Shown: positions 16,749-26,475 of the stretch, piece after piece
How positions within the stretch are numbered: position 1 is the stretch's first letter
How the letters are laid out: each line of letters starts with the position of its first letter
Assembly (NCBI RefSeq): GCF_036250695.1
Contig: NZ_CP109427.1
Coordinates: forward strand, 4,216,001-4,280,000
Length of the DNA: 64,000 bases
Reading direction: 5' to 3'
Source of the DNA: Streptomyces sp. NBC_01497
GTDB taxonomy: Bacteria; Actinomycetota; Actinomycetes; Streptomycetales; Streptomycetaceae
Program-made: the position numbers and the translations under genes
The notes under the pieces: generated by a model
The model's database searches: none
The model's input: the letters and a program-made list of their open reading frames with translations, nothing else
Told to the model about the DNA's origin: nothing

Positions 16749-17564
16749 ATGGCCACAGCACCATTCTCCGCCGTGAACGCCCCGGCTGCCTCACGCGCCG
16801 GGGCGCCCACGCTGATCGGCTCCGTGCAGCGAGCGCTGCGCCTGCTGGAGTCGGTGGCCTCCCATCGGGACGGCGCCCCGGCGAAGCAGCTCGCCCGGGA
16901 GGCGGGACTCCCCCTCCCCACCACGTACCACCTGCTGCGCACCCTGTGCCACGAGGGATACCTCCGCCGGGAGAACGGCGTGTTCCTGCTGGGCGCCGCT
17001 GTGCCCCGGCTGGCGAGGGACGAAGCCCTGCAGAATCGTCGCAGCAAGATCGTCGAGATGCTCAGGTCGCTGTGCGACCACCTCGGCGCACCCGTCTACT
17101 TCGCGGTCTACCGCGATGGCGAGATCGAACTCGTCTCCGTGGCCGACTCCCCCGAGACGCCGGCCGTCGAGGAGTGGGCCGATTTCCGTGCGACCGGCCA
17201 CGCGCACGCGCTCGGCCAGTGCCTGCTGAGCCAGCTGGACGGTGCCGCGCGCCGCGACCACCTGGACCGGTATCCCGTCTCGTCGCTGACGCCCCACACC
17301 GTACGCAGCACCGGGGCGCTGCTCACCCGTCTCGCCGCGCTGGACCGTACGGCCCGTGATCCGCTGCGGCCGGTGATCGAGCGGCAGGAGTACGCGCTCG
17401 GCACCGCCTGCGCCGCCCTGCCGATATCGGTCGGGCCCGCTGCCGCCGCTCTGGCCATTTCTGTGCCCCTCGCGAGGGAGGAGCAGCTCCTCCCGACGGC
17501 CGAACGGTTACGCAGAGAGATCAGCACGCTGCTGACCTCGGGAACCTTCTCTATCAGTATCTGA
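16749..17564 (+). CDS. ssgR: IclR-family regulator SsgR, activator of ssgA
   Basis: The 271-residue protein has an IclR winged helix-turn-helix (about residues 25-85: LIGSVQRALRLLESVASH, AKQLAREAGLPLPTTYHLLR) and an IclR effector domain after it. In S. coelicolor the IclR-type SsgR is encoded directly upstream of ssgA and is needed for its expression. Here it lies 95 bp upstream of an ssgA gene in the same orientation, which supports the name. The gap to ssgA holds an AT-rich stretch (17563-17590), probably the ssgA promoter and SsgR target. Confidence 0.88.
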   Translation: MATAPFSAVNAPAASRAGAPTLIGSVQRALRLLESVASHRDGAPAKQLAREAGLPLPTTYHLLRTLCHEGYLRRENGVFLLGAAVPRLARDEALQNRRSKIVEMLRSLCDHLGAPVYFAVYRDGEIELVSVADSPETPAVEEWADFRATGHAHALGQCLLSQLDGAARRDHLDRYPVSSLTPHTVRSTGALLTRLAALDRTARDPLRPVIERQEYALGTACAALPISVGPAAAALAISVPLAREEQLLPTAERLRREISTLLTSGTFSISI

Positions 17565-17659
17565 AAAATTACTCCTTGTGATCTGTTAGCGCTTCGAGGA
17601 CGATTGCGTCAAGGGGGGCAAGGGGATCATTCCTAGCCGTATCTACTCCGGAGTGGTGC

Positions 17660-18097
17660 ATGATGCGCGAATCGGTACAGGCCGAGGTCCAGATGAGCTT
17701 CCTCGTCTCCGAGGAGCTTGCCTTCCGGATTCCGGTGGAACTCCATTACGAAACCGAAGATCCCTACGCGGTGCGCATGACGTTCCACCTGCCCGGTGAC
17801 GCGCCCGTCACGTGGACGTTCGGTCGCGAGCTGCTGCTCGACGGAATCAATGTCCCGAGCGGGGACGGGGATGTGCATATCGCCCCGACCACGCCCGAGG
17901 ATCTTTCTGACGTGCACATCCGGCTTCAGGTCGGCGAGGACCACGCACTGTTCCGCGTGAGTGCCGCGCCGCTTGTCGCCTTCCTCGACCGCACAGACAG
18001 ACTGGTGCCACTCGGTCAGGAGCAGGCGGCCGGTGATTTCGAGGGATCGCTGGAGAAGGAACTCGGCCGGATCCTGGCCGAGGAGAACGCGGGCTGA
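17660..18097 (+). CDS. ssgA: Sporulation-specific cell division activator SsgA
   Basis: The 145-residue protein begins MMRESVQAEVQMSFLVSEEL and contains RIPVELHYETEDPYAVRMTF, LPGDAPVTWTFGRELLLDG and APLVAFLDRTDRLVPLG, the SALP family signature and close to SsgA itself. SsgA-like proteins exist only in morphologically complex actinomycetes; SsgA positions SsgB and so FtsZ rings at sporulation septa and also affects branching. The second ATG (17663) is an equally possible start; a CCGGAG site lies upstream. The adjacent ssgR supports SsgA over other SALPs. This gene is strong evidence that the host is a Streptomyces-like sporulating organism. Confidence 0.94.
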   Translation: MMRESVQAEVQMSFLVSEELAFRIPVELHYETEDPYAVRMTFHLPGDAPVTWTFGRELLLDGINVPSGDGDVHIAPTTPEDLSDVHIRLQVGEDHALFRVSAAPLVAFLDRTDRLVPLGQEQAAGDFEGSLEKELGRILAEENAG

Positions 18098-18320
18098 GAG
18101 CGGGCCGGGCCCGTCGTGGCACGACGGTGGACCAGGCGCGGGCCCTGTCGGGCGCGGGGCGCGGCAGGGTCCGCACCCTGGGCCGGCGGCCGGGTCGACG
18201 GGAGAGCCGGCCGGTACAGGGCCGGGTGCATGTCCTTCGGGGCAGGCGGCGTGAGGGCTCTCGGCGCGTGGCGGTCGTACGCGGCCGGGGCGCGGCCAAG
18301 GGTGCGGTGCTCGCGACGGT

Positions 18321-19910
18321 TCAGTGCTTGCGGCGGCGGCCCCGGCCGCCGGGGCCGCGCGTGGGCGCAGGGTCCGCCGGGCCCTGCGCCGGCACCGCAG
18401 CGGATCCCGTGCCGTCCGCCGCTGCTCCGGCGCGCGGCGATGGCGCCGTGCGGTCCGCCGAGACCACCAGGGCGGCCAGCGCCGTGGTCACGGGCACCGA
18501 GGCCACCAGACCGATGGAGCCGACCAGCGTCCTGACGATCTCCTCCGCGACCAGCTCACTGTTGGCGACGGTCCCCACACCCGAGTCCGCGATCGTGAAC
18601 AGCAGCAGGAGCGGCAGGGCGGCACCCGCGTACGCCAGGACCAGCGTGTTGACGACCGAGGCGATGTGGTCGCGGCCAATCCGGATGCCCGCGCGGTACA
18701 GTCCGCGCGGCCCCAAGGACGGGTCCGCCTGGTGGAGTTCCCATACGGCGGAGGTCTGGGTGACCGTCACATCGTCGAGGACGCCGAGCGATCCGATGAT
18801 CACTCCGGCCAGCAGCAGACCGCTCATGTCGAGGCCCGGATACAGGCCGTGGATCAGTCCGGTGTTCTCGTCGGTGTTCCCGGTCAGGCTCGTCCAGTGG
18901 ATGAACACCAGGCCCAGCACACCCGTCAGCAGCAGGGAGACCAGCGTACCGAGCACCGCGACGGAGGTACGGGCCGTCAGTCCGTGGCACAGGTAGAGCG
19001 CGATGAGCATGATCGCGCCGGCCCCGATCACCGCGACGAGCAGCGGGTTCGATCCCTGGAGCACGGCCGGAAGGATGAACAGCGTCAGGACGCCGAACGA
19101 GACGGCGAGCGCCACCAGCGCCATCACACCCCGCATCCGGCCGACGACGACCACCGCCAGTGCGAAGACGGCGGCCAGCAGATAGAGCGGGAGCTTGCGG
19201 TCGACATCGGTGACGGAGTACTGGAGGTCATGCGGCGCCTGCGGCGCGTACGCCAGGACGACTCCTTGTTTCACGTGAAACTGCCGCGGTGCGTCCGGCT
19301 GGACCACCTGGTCGAACTGCCTGCCCTTGTCCTTTCCGGTCTCCACCTCGACCGTGGCCTTCTTGCAGCCCCCGTCGTCCGGTGACGACGACGAGGCGGG
19401 CGCCGACCCACTTCCCGAACCGCCCGAAGAGGAGGCCGTGCCGCCCGCCGAGGGGAGTTGCGCCGCCTGGGCGTCGCCGCAGGCCATCGGCACGATCCGG
19501 GTCACCAGGCCCTGCTGCGTCTGCTGATCGAAACCCACCCCCGAACGTTGGTGGGCGGGTGTCCCGCCCGGCCACATCACCACGAGCCCCACGACGACGG
19601 CGGCGGTGAAGGGGATCAGCACCGCGGCGATGACGGTACGAAGATGCCGGGAGACGGGCGCGGCTGGGCCGTGGTGGTGCGTGTGGCCGCCCGCATGGCC
19701 GCCCTGCTGGTGTCCGTGGCTGTCGGAGTGGCCGCCGCGGTGACCGCTCGACGGCCCGGGCGGCTGTTCCGGCCGCCGCTCAGGCCGTTGCTCCGGCGGC
19801 TGTTCGGCGGGCTGCTGAGGTCGGGTCACAGGCCAGATCATGCCAAGGGCACGGGGAGGCCCTCTGGTCTTCGCGCCGGACATGGCGTTAGCGTGGTCAG
19901 GCATTTGCAC
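18321..19910 (-). CDS. YibE/F-like multi-pass membrane protein
   Basis: The 529-residue protein has a Pro/Gln/His-rich cytoplasmic N-terminus (about 85 residues with HGHQQGGHAGGHTHHH), one TM segment, an extracytoplasmic domain with a Ser/Gly-rich insert (about 150-180), then about seven TM segments with the YibE/F motif LDDVTVTQTSAVWEL. The family function is not established. The His-rich N-terminus might bind metal. A parS site falls inside codons for QFHVKQ (19268-19281). The start at 19910 abuts the thiC riboswitch on the other strand; a start at about 19844 (MIWPVTRP) is possible and would leave room for the thiC promoter. Confidence 0.82.
   Translation of the reverse strand: MQMPDHANAMSGAKTRGPPRALGMIWPVTRPQQPAEQPPEQRPERRPEQPPGPSSGHRGGHSDSHGHQQGGHAGGHTHHHGPAAPVSRHLRTVIAAVLIPFTAAVVVGLVVMWPGGTPAHQRSGVGFDQQTQQGLVTRIVPMACGDAQAAQLPSAGGTASSSGGSGSGSAPASSSSPDDGGCKKATVEVETGKDKGRQFDQVVQPDAPRQFHVKQGVVLAYAPQAPHDLQYSVTDVDRKLPLYLLAAVFALAVVVVGRMRGVMALVALAVSFGVLTLFILPAVLQGSNPLLVAVIGAGAIMLIALYLCHGLTARTSVAVLGTLVSLLLTGVLGLVFIHWTSLTGNTDENTGLIHGLYPGLDMSGLLLAGVIIGSLGVLDDVTVTQTSAVWELHQADPSLGPRGLYRAGIRIGRDHIASVVNTLVLAYAGAALPLLLLFTIADSGVGTVANSELVAEEIVRTLVGSIGLVASVPVTTALAALVVSADRTAPSPRAGAAADGTGSAAVPAQGPADPAPTRGPGGRGRRRKH
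19268..19281. other. parS: parS site inside a coding sequence, perfect 14-mer
   Basis: GTTTCACGTGAAAC is a perfect ParB site within the YibE/F-like gene, read there as codons for FHVK. Confidence 0.92.
19889..19894 (+). promoter_or_regulatory. Candidate -10 element of the thiC promoter
   Basis: TAGCGT lies about 20 bp before the 5' side of the TPP riboswitch, a suitable place for a -10 hexamer. No clear -35 is seen. It would overlap the first codons of the divergent YibE/F gene if that gene starts at 19910. Confidence 0.35.
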
Positions 19911-19911
19911 A

Positions 19912-21805
<1,894 letters not shown>

Positions 21806-21832
21806 CCTCCGGCGCTGTCGGGTTTTCGGGGG

Positions 21833-21866
21833 GCTGAGGGGCCCTGGTGCGGTGGGGCCCCTCAGC
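21833..21866 (+). terminator. Terminator of thiC
   Basis: GCTGAGGGGCCC and GGGCCCCTCAGC form a 12-bp stem around a loop of about 10 bases, 28 bp after the thiC stop codon. Confidence 0.82.
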
Positions 21867-22050
21867 GCGGGCGGCGTTACGGGGACGGACGGACGGCCGG
21901 GTGACGGCCCGGCACGTGCGCGGGGGCGGCACGTGCGCGGGGCGGCAGCCCGGGTACGGGTCCCGTCGTCCGGGGGCCGCCCCGTTCGGCGCGATCGACC
22001 AGTGCGTCAGCGGCACCGACGTCACTGACGGCACCGACAGCTGCGACCTC

Positions 22051-22155
22051 CGGTTCGTGCGGCGCCGACCCGTGTGGCGCCGACCCGTGTGGCGCCGACC
22101 CGTGTGGCGCCGACCCGTGTGGCGCCGACCCGTGCGGTGCCGACCCGTGCGGTGC
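22051..22155. repeat. 15-bp tandem repeat, seven units
   Basis: Seven head-to-tail 15-bp units run from 22051 to 22155. Four are identical (CGACCCGTGTGGCGC), two read CGACCCGTGCGGTGC, and the first is degenerate. It lies between the thiC terminator and the stop codon of the convergent DUF4291 gene, outside any supported gene. Confidence 0.9.
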
Positions 22156-22175
22156 GGGTCGGCCGGGTGGGCTCT

Positions 22176-22793
22176 CTACCCGTTCGCGATCCGCGCGGAG
22201 GGCACCGCCGGGTACGGGCGTTCCGGTGGGAGCAGATCGGCCGCCGCCGCCGTGTCGCCTGCGCGGACGAGGGCGTGGATCGTGTGCGCGAGGAGCGTGA
22301 CGTCCGTGATCGAGCACACCCACGTGTCCGCGTACTGCTTCGCCAACGGTCCCGACAGGCCGAGTTGGAGCGAGCGGTGGGGCAGCGAGCGCAGGTGGAA
22401 GTCACGCTCGGGGTCCCACTGGACGCGGGCGGGGGACCGCCTGAGGTCCCGCCGCCACGCGTCGTGGTTCGCGTGTGAACCGGGAACGTAGTGCGAGAGG
22501 CACGCGTTCTCCAGCGCCCCGTCGAACCCCTCGCGGGTGATCTCCACCGCGAGGACCGTCTCCTGGCCCTCTTTGGTGCCCCAGCCGCAGCGGTACATCA
22601 TCCACAGGAAGGACGGTTTGATCCACGTCATGCGGTCCCGTTTCCAGGCGGCGGGGAACCTGCCGTCGCGTGCCGCGGGTCCCCCGATCCCCGGCGCGTA
22701 GGCCTGGTAGACGGTGATCGTGGTGTCCGTGAAGCGCGCTCTGATTTGCTGAGCGGGTATCCCCCGGGCGGGCGTTGACGTGGTGGCGGGCAT
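22176..22793 (-). CDS. DUF4291-family protein
   Basis: The 205-residue protein has the family core RARFTDTTITVYQAYAP, WKRDRMTWIKPSFLWMMYRCGW and VLAVEITREGF, which I recognise as DUF4291. No catalytic role is known for this family. There is no membrane segment or signal peptide, so it should be cytoplasmic. The ATG at 22793 is chosen because homology begins shortly after it. The end of the SDR gene lies 27 bp upstream on the same strand, so the two could be co-transcribed from the SDR promoter. Confidence 0.85.
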   Translation of the reverse strand: MPATTSTPARGIPAQQIRARFTDTTITVYQAYAPGIGGPAARDGRFPAAWKRDRMTWIKPSFLWMMYRCGWGTKEGQETVLAVEITREGFDGALENACLSHYVPGSHANHDAWRRDLRRSPARVQWDPERDFHLRSLPHRSLQLGLSGPLAKQYADTWVCSITDVTLLAHTIHALVRAGDTAAAADLLPPERPYPAVPSARIANG

Positions 22794-22819
22794 GCCCGCG
22801 AGTATCCGGTCGCGGACGC

Positions 22820-23791
22820 TCAGAGGGCCAGGAGTTTTTCCGAGACCTCCCACAGCCGCTCCGCCGCCACCGGGTCGAGGGCGAACGCCGCCACGCCGGG
22901 GGCGTCCTGCCATGCGGGCTCGACCTGCGGGTCGTAGGGCAGCGCCTGGACGCAGTTCTCGAAGTAGCGCCCGCCCACGCCCTGGACCAGCGGCGAGGCC
23001 GCCAGCAGCGTCGACGTGGCGGCGCCCTGCTCGGGGGAGCGCCACGGGTAGGTGGCCTCGACGGAGCGCAGGGCCTCGCTCATCCGGTCACCCGCCTGGT
23101 GGCGCTGGAGGTTGGTGCGGATGCCGCCCGGCATGAGGGCGTTCGCCAGGATCCCGTCGGCCGCCCACCTCTTGCTCGCCTCGACCGCGAACAGCACGTT
23201 CGCCGTCTTCGACTGCCCGTACGCCGACCAGGCCTCGTACGGGCGGTGCGTGAAGTGGATGTCGTCGAAGACGACCGGCGAGGACAGGTGACCGCTGGAA
23301 CTGACGGAGACGATCCGGGCGCCGCCCTCGCGTCCCGCCGTGGCGAGCGCGCCGTGCAGTGCCACGGCCAGGCCGAAGTGGCCGAGGTGATTGGTCGCGA
23401 ACTGGAGCTCCCAGCCCTCCTGGGTGCGGTGCAGGTCGGGCAGCGCCATCACTCCGGCGTTGTTGACCAGCATGTGCAGGGGGCCCTGCCATCGGGCGGC
23501 GAACGCGGCGACCGATGCGGGGTCGGTGAGTTCGAGCCGCTCGACCGCCACGGTGTTCCTGCCGGCGGTCGCCGCGATGTCCGCGGCGACGCGCTCGCCG
23601 GCGTCCGTATCGCGTACGGCGAGGGTCACCCGGGCGCCCGCGGCGGTCAGCGCGCGGGCCGTCTCGACGCCGATGCCGGAGGCGCCGCCGGTGACGACGG
23701 CCCGCCGGCCGGTGAGGTCGACGCCGGCGAGCACGTCGGCGGCGGTGGATTCGCGGGTGAAGGGCGTGGTGACGCGGTGCGGTGCGGTCAT
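22820..23791 (-). CDS. Short-chain dehydrogenase/reductase (retinol-dehydrogenase-like)
   Basis: The 323-residue protein has the NAD(P)-binding motif TGGASGIG (about residue 34), NNAG, the catalytic serine in SVSSSGH and YGQSK with the catalytic Tyr and Lys. The length and the HxGHF, FATNHLGHF segments place it with the longer SDRs of the WWOX/retinol dehydrogenase type. It reduces or oxidises a ketone or alcohol of unknown identity. It is divergent from an MmyB-type regulator at 24055, which probably controls it, and DUF4291 follows 27 bp downstream. Confidence 0.9.
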   Translation of the reverse strand: MTAPHRVTTPFTRESTAADVLAGVDLTGRRAVVTGGASGIGVETARALTAAGARVTLAVRDTDAGERVAADIAATAGRNTVAVERLELTDPASVAAFAARWQGPLHMLVNNAGVMALPDLHRTQEGWELQFATNHLGHFGLAVALHGALATAGREGGARIVSVSSSGHLSSPVVFDDIHFTHRPYEAWSAYGQSKTANVLFAVEASKRWAADGILANALMPGGIRTNLQRHQAGDRMSEALRSVEATYPWRSPEQGAATSTLLAASPLVQGVGGRYFENCVQALPYDPQVEPAWQDAPGVAAFALDPVAAERLWEVSEKLLAL

Positions 23792-24054
23792 GGGTCTCGT
23801 TCTTCCCGTGCGGTGTGCGGTGTGCGGTGTGCCGTGTGCGGTCCGTGCGGTGTCCGCGAAAGGCGGCTGCCGGGAGGCCGGGGTACGCGTCGTGGGTAGC
23901 CCGGCGGCCTTCGGAGCGGACCGTCCTTCGGGGAGTCGTCCTCCAGAGCGTCGCGCGGTGTGGGGTACGGGAGCCAGATCCCCCGTTGTCCTGGTAGTGA
24001 CGGGGCCCCCGCTCAAGGGCGACCCGCCGGGGCCGGCCGATCTACCGTGGACGT

Positions 24055-25059
24055 ATGAGCGTGAGCAGTGATCTGGGGGTCTACCTGCGGGCCCGGCGCG
24101 ACCTGGTGTCGCCGGGGGACGCGGGCATCGACGTGAACGGCGCGACCGGAACCGGCCGCCGGCGGCGCGTGCCGGGGCTGCGCCGCGAGGAGGTGGCGCT
24201 GTTGGCGGGCATCTCCGCCGAGTACTACCTGCGCCTGGAGCGCGGGCGGGACCTGCATCCCTCGCCCCAGGTCGTGGACGCGCTCGCCCGGGTCCTGATG
24301 CTGGACCGGGACGCCACCGCCTACCTGAGCACGCTCGCCCAGCAGCGGCCCCGTCGCCGTCCCGCCCGCCGGCGGCCCGAGCGCGTCGGCCCCGGTCTTG
24401 AACAGCTCGTGCTGAACCGGTCCGACGTGGCCGCGTTCGTGCAGGGCCGCTACCAGGACGTCCTGGTGGCCAACGCGTTGGCGACCGCGCTCAGCCCCTG
24501 GCAGGCCAAGGGCGTGAACCTTTTGCAGGCCACCTTCCTCGACCCGGGCGTGCGCGCCATGTACGGGGAGGCCTGGCCGCGCATCGCGGAGGGTGTGGTC
24601 GCCTCGGTCCGCGCGCTCGCGGGCCCGGAGAACCGGGACGCGTACCTGGCGGGCCTCGTGGGGGAGCTGTCCGTGCGCAGCGAGGAGTTCCGGGCGCTGT
24701 GGGCACGGCACGACGTGAGGCCGCGCACCAGCGGATCGGCCGTACTGCGCCACCCCCTGATCGGTGACACCCTGCTGCAGTTCGAGAAGCTCGCCGTGCC
24801 CGGGGCGGACGGGCAACTGCTCGTACTCTTCCACGCTGAGCCCGGCAGCCCGGCGGCGGACTCGCTCGCGCTGCTGTCGCAGCTGGCGTACGAGGGGTCG
24901 GCGGCGCCGCGCACGGGGGCCGCCCCGCAGGGGGAAGCCGCTCGTGAGGGGGGCGTCGTGGACGCCGGGTCAGGGAGGGACACGGGCGCCGGGTCGGGCC
25001 GGGACACGGGCGCCGGCGGCGGTGCGGGCGGCGGCCACGGCACGGGTCCCGGCGTCTGA
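24055..25059 (+). CDS. XRE-type helix-turn-helix regulator with MmyB-like ligand domain
   Basis: The 334-residue protein has an N-terminal HTH (LGVYLRARRDLVSP, LRREEVALLAGISAEYYLRLERGRD) and a central MmyB-type PAS-like ligand-binding domain (about 110-270). The last 50 residues are a low-complexity tail with repeats of GSGRDTGAG. Members next to SDRs often repress them until a hydrophobic ligand binds. It is divergent from an SDR gene. TACCGT lies 6 bases upstream of the ATG, so the message is probably leaderless. A second protein of this type lies at 41119-41958. Confidence 0.88.
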   Translation: MSVSSDLGVYLRARRDLVSPGDAGIDVNGATGTGRRRRVPGLRREEVALLAGISAEYYLRLERGRDLHPSPQVVDALARVLMLDRDATAYLSTLAQQRPRRRPARRRPERVGPGLEQLVLNRSDVAAFVQGRYQDVLVANALATALSPWQAKGVNLLQATFLDPGVRAMYGEAWPRIAEGVVASVRALAGPENRDAYLAGLVGELSVRSEEFRALWARHDVRPRTSGSAVLRHPLIGDTLLQFEKLAVPGADGQLLVLFHAEPGSPAADSLALLSQLAYEGSAAPRTGAAPQGEAAREGGVVDAGSGRDTGAGSGRDTGAGGGAGGGHGTGPGV

Positions 25060-25077
25060 GCCGGACCGTACGCGGCC

Positions 25078-25260
25078 GGCCGCCGGTCACTCGGGCTGCT
25101 GGACGGACACCCGCGGCTGACGGGCCACCGGTTGCTCGGGTCGGTGGTCAGGGCGCCCGGCGCCTGAGCGGCGCTGTACGCGGCCGCCGGTCACTCCGGC
25201 TGGTGGCCGGGACGCCAGGCGCGTGAGCCGTGCCGTGCGTCGGTGGGCCGCCGGTCACTC
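25078..25260. repeat. Three copies of a short motif downstream of the membrane-protein gene
   Basis: GGCCGCCGGTCACTC occurs at 25078-25092, 25182-25196 and 25246-25260. The last copy carries the stop codon and final codons of the membrane-protein gene on the minus strand; the others lie beyond it with decayed flanking similarity, as if the gene's 3' end had been duplicated. Confidence 0.65.
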
Positions 25261-26319
25261 CGGCTGGTGGTCGGGGCCTCCGTAGTCCGGGCTGCTGAAG
25301 TCCGGGCTGGAGTAGCGCGGCCGTCCGCTGCTGCCCGTGCCCTCGCTGGGACTGGAGAAGTCGGGCCGGCTGTAACCCATCTTCGGCAGCTGGTGCCCCC
25401 GCGTCCGGCCCTGGTTCTGGCTCCCGTGCCCACCCGGGCTCTGCCCGTAAGCGGTCCGGCCCTGCCCCCGGCCGTCCTGGCCCGGGGCCGGCCGGTCGTC
25501 CTGGCCGGCCGTCCCGGAGCCGCGGGACGGCTCGGATGAGGGCGCTGTCGACCCCTCGGCCTCGCGCAGTGTCCGCCGCAGGTACGGCACGATGCCGCGC
25601 TCCAGCAGCGCGGTCCGCCACTCCTCGCGCGCGTCGGCGAGTTCGTTCGGCTCGCCCGTCGCTGTCCCCGGGGAGCGGATCTGTGTCGAGCCGTTGCGTA
25701 CGGCGGTGATCAGCAGGCCGACGCCCGCCGCCAGAATGCCCAGCGCCATGACGGAGGCGAAGAACCAGCCGAAGGCGATCAGGGCGTCGGCCAGGGGAGG
25801 TGTCGGGCCGAGTGCTTTGAGCAGATACCCGGCCAGCAGAAAGATCACGGCGGCGATCGCGGCGAGCACCGGGACCAGGACGGCGATCACGGCCAGTATC
25901 CCCGCGCCGGTCGCCGCGGGATCCCCGAGTACGGACGTACGCGGCAGGCGTGCGGCCGATGCGGCGGACGGGGATGAGGCGGAAGGGGCCGCGGAGCCGG
26001 AAGGTCCGGCCGGGGACGCGAGTGCGGAATCGGCTGCCGCGGGGCCGGAAGGCGCCACGGGTGACCGCTTGTCGCGAAACGGCGAGGGCCGGGGCCCGCG
26101 CGATTCCTCGCGCACTTTCCGGTAGTGCTCGTATTCCGGGGCGGCGGCCTGCGCGATCAACGACCGGGCGTCGAGCGCCATACCGCGCAGCTGCCGCGCC
26201 GTCAGGTTATCTCCCACGGCGGCGAGATCCGGGCGTTCGTGCGCGGTGCGCAGCGCCTCGTCGAGGATCCGCTCGAATTCCGCGCGGTCCTCGCCCAGCA
26301 GGTGCGAAGCGCTTTTCAT
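25255..26319 (-). CDS. Two-TM membrane protein with PDFSSPDY-type tail, unknown function
   Basis: The 354-residue protein has a polar N-terminal domain (about 1-75), an Ala/Ser/Pro-rich linker, two TM segments (about 138-168 and 180-205) and a cytoplasmic C-terminal part ending in a low-complexity tail with repeats such as SRPDFSSP, YSSPDFSSPDY and GGPDHQPE. Tails of this type occur on several Streptomyces membrane proteins, as far as I recall. No enzyme motif is visible. Short sequences matching its 3' end recur just downstream. It may be a membrane anchor or scaffold, but this is a guess. Confidence 0.78.
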   Translation of the reverse strand: MKSASHLLGEDRAEFERILDEALRTAHERPDLAAVGDNLTARQLRGMALDARSLIAQAAAPEYEHYRKVREESRGPRPSPFRDKRSPVAPSGPAAADSALASPAGPSGSAAPSASSPSAASAARLPRTSVLGDPAATGAGILAVIAVLVPVLAAIAAVIFLLAGYLLKALGPTPPLADALIAFGWFFASVMALGILAAGVGLLITAVRNGSTQIRSPGTATGEPNELADAREEWRTALLERGIVPYLRRTLREAEGSTAPSSEPSRGSGTAGQDDRPAPGQDGRGQGRTAYGQSPGGHGSQNQGRTRGHQLPKMGYSRPDFSSPSEGTGSSGRPRYSSPDFSSPDYGGPDHQPE

Positions 26320-26475
26320 GGTGCATCCCCCGATGCTCCGTGGGGCCGGCCCGCCCGTTGCAGAAACGGGCGGCGGACAGAAACGGAGGAGAGTCTGCTA
26401 CGGATACGCCGATGGTAGAGCGGTTTCGGCCCACCGTGACAGGGACTTATCCGAAATCACCTGCCAGGACAGGGT

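Noticed and set aside
22051..22155. CRISPR array
   Set aside because: Units are 15 bp with no spacers and there are no cas genes; it is a simple tandem repeat.
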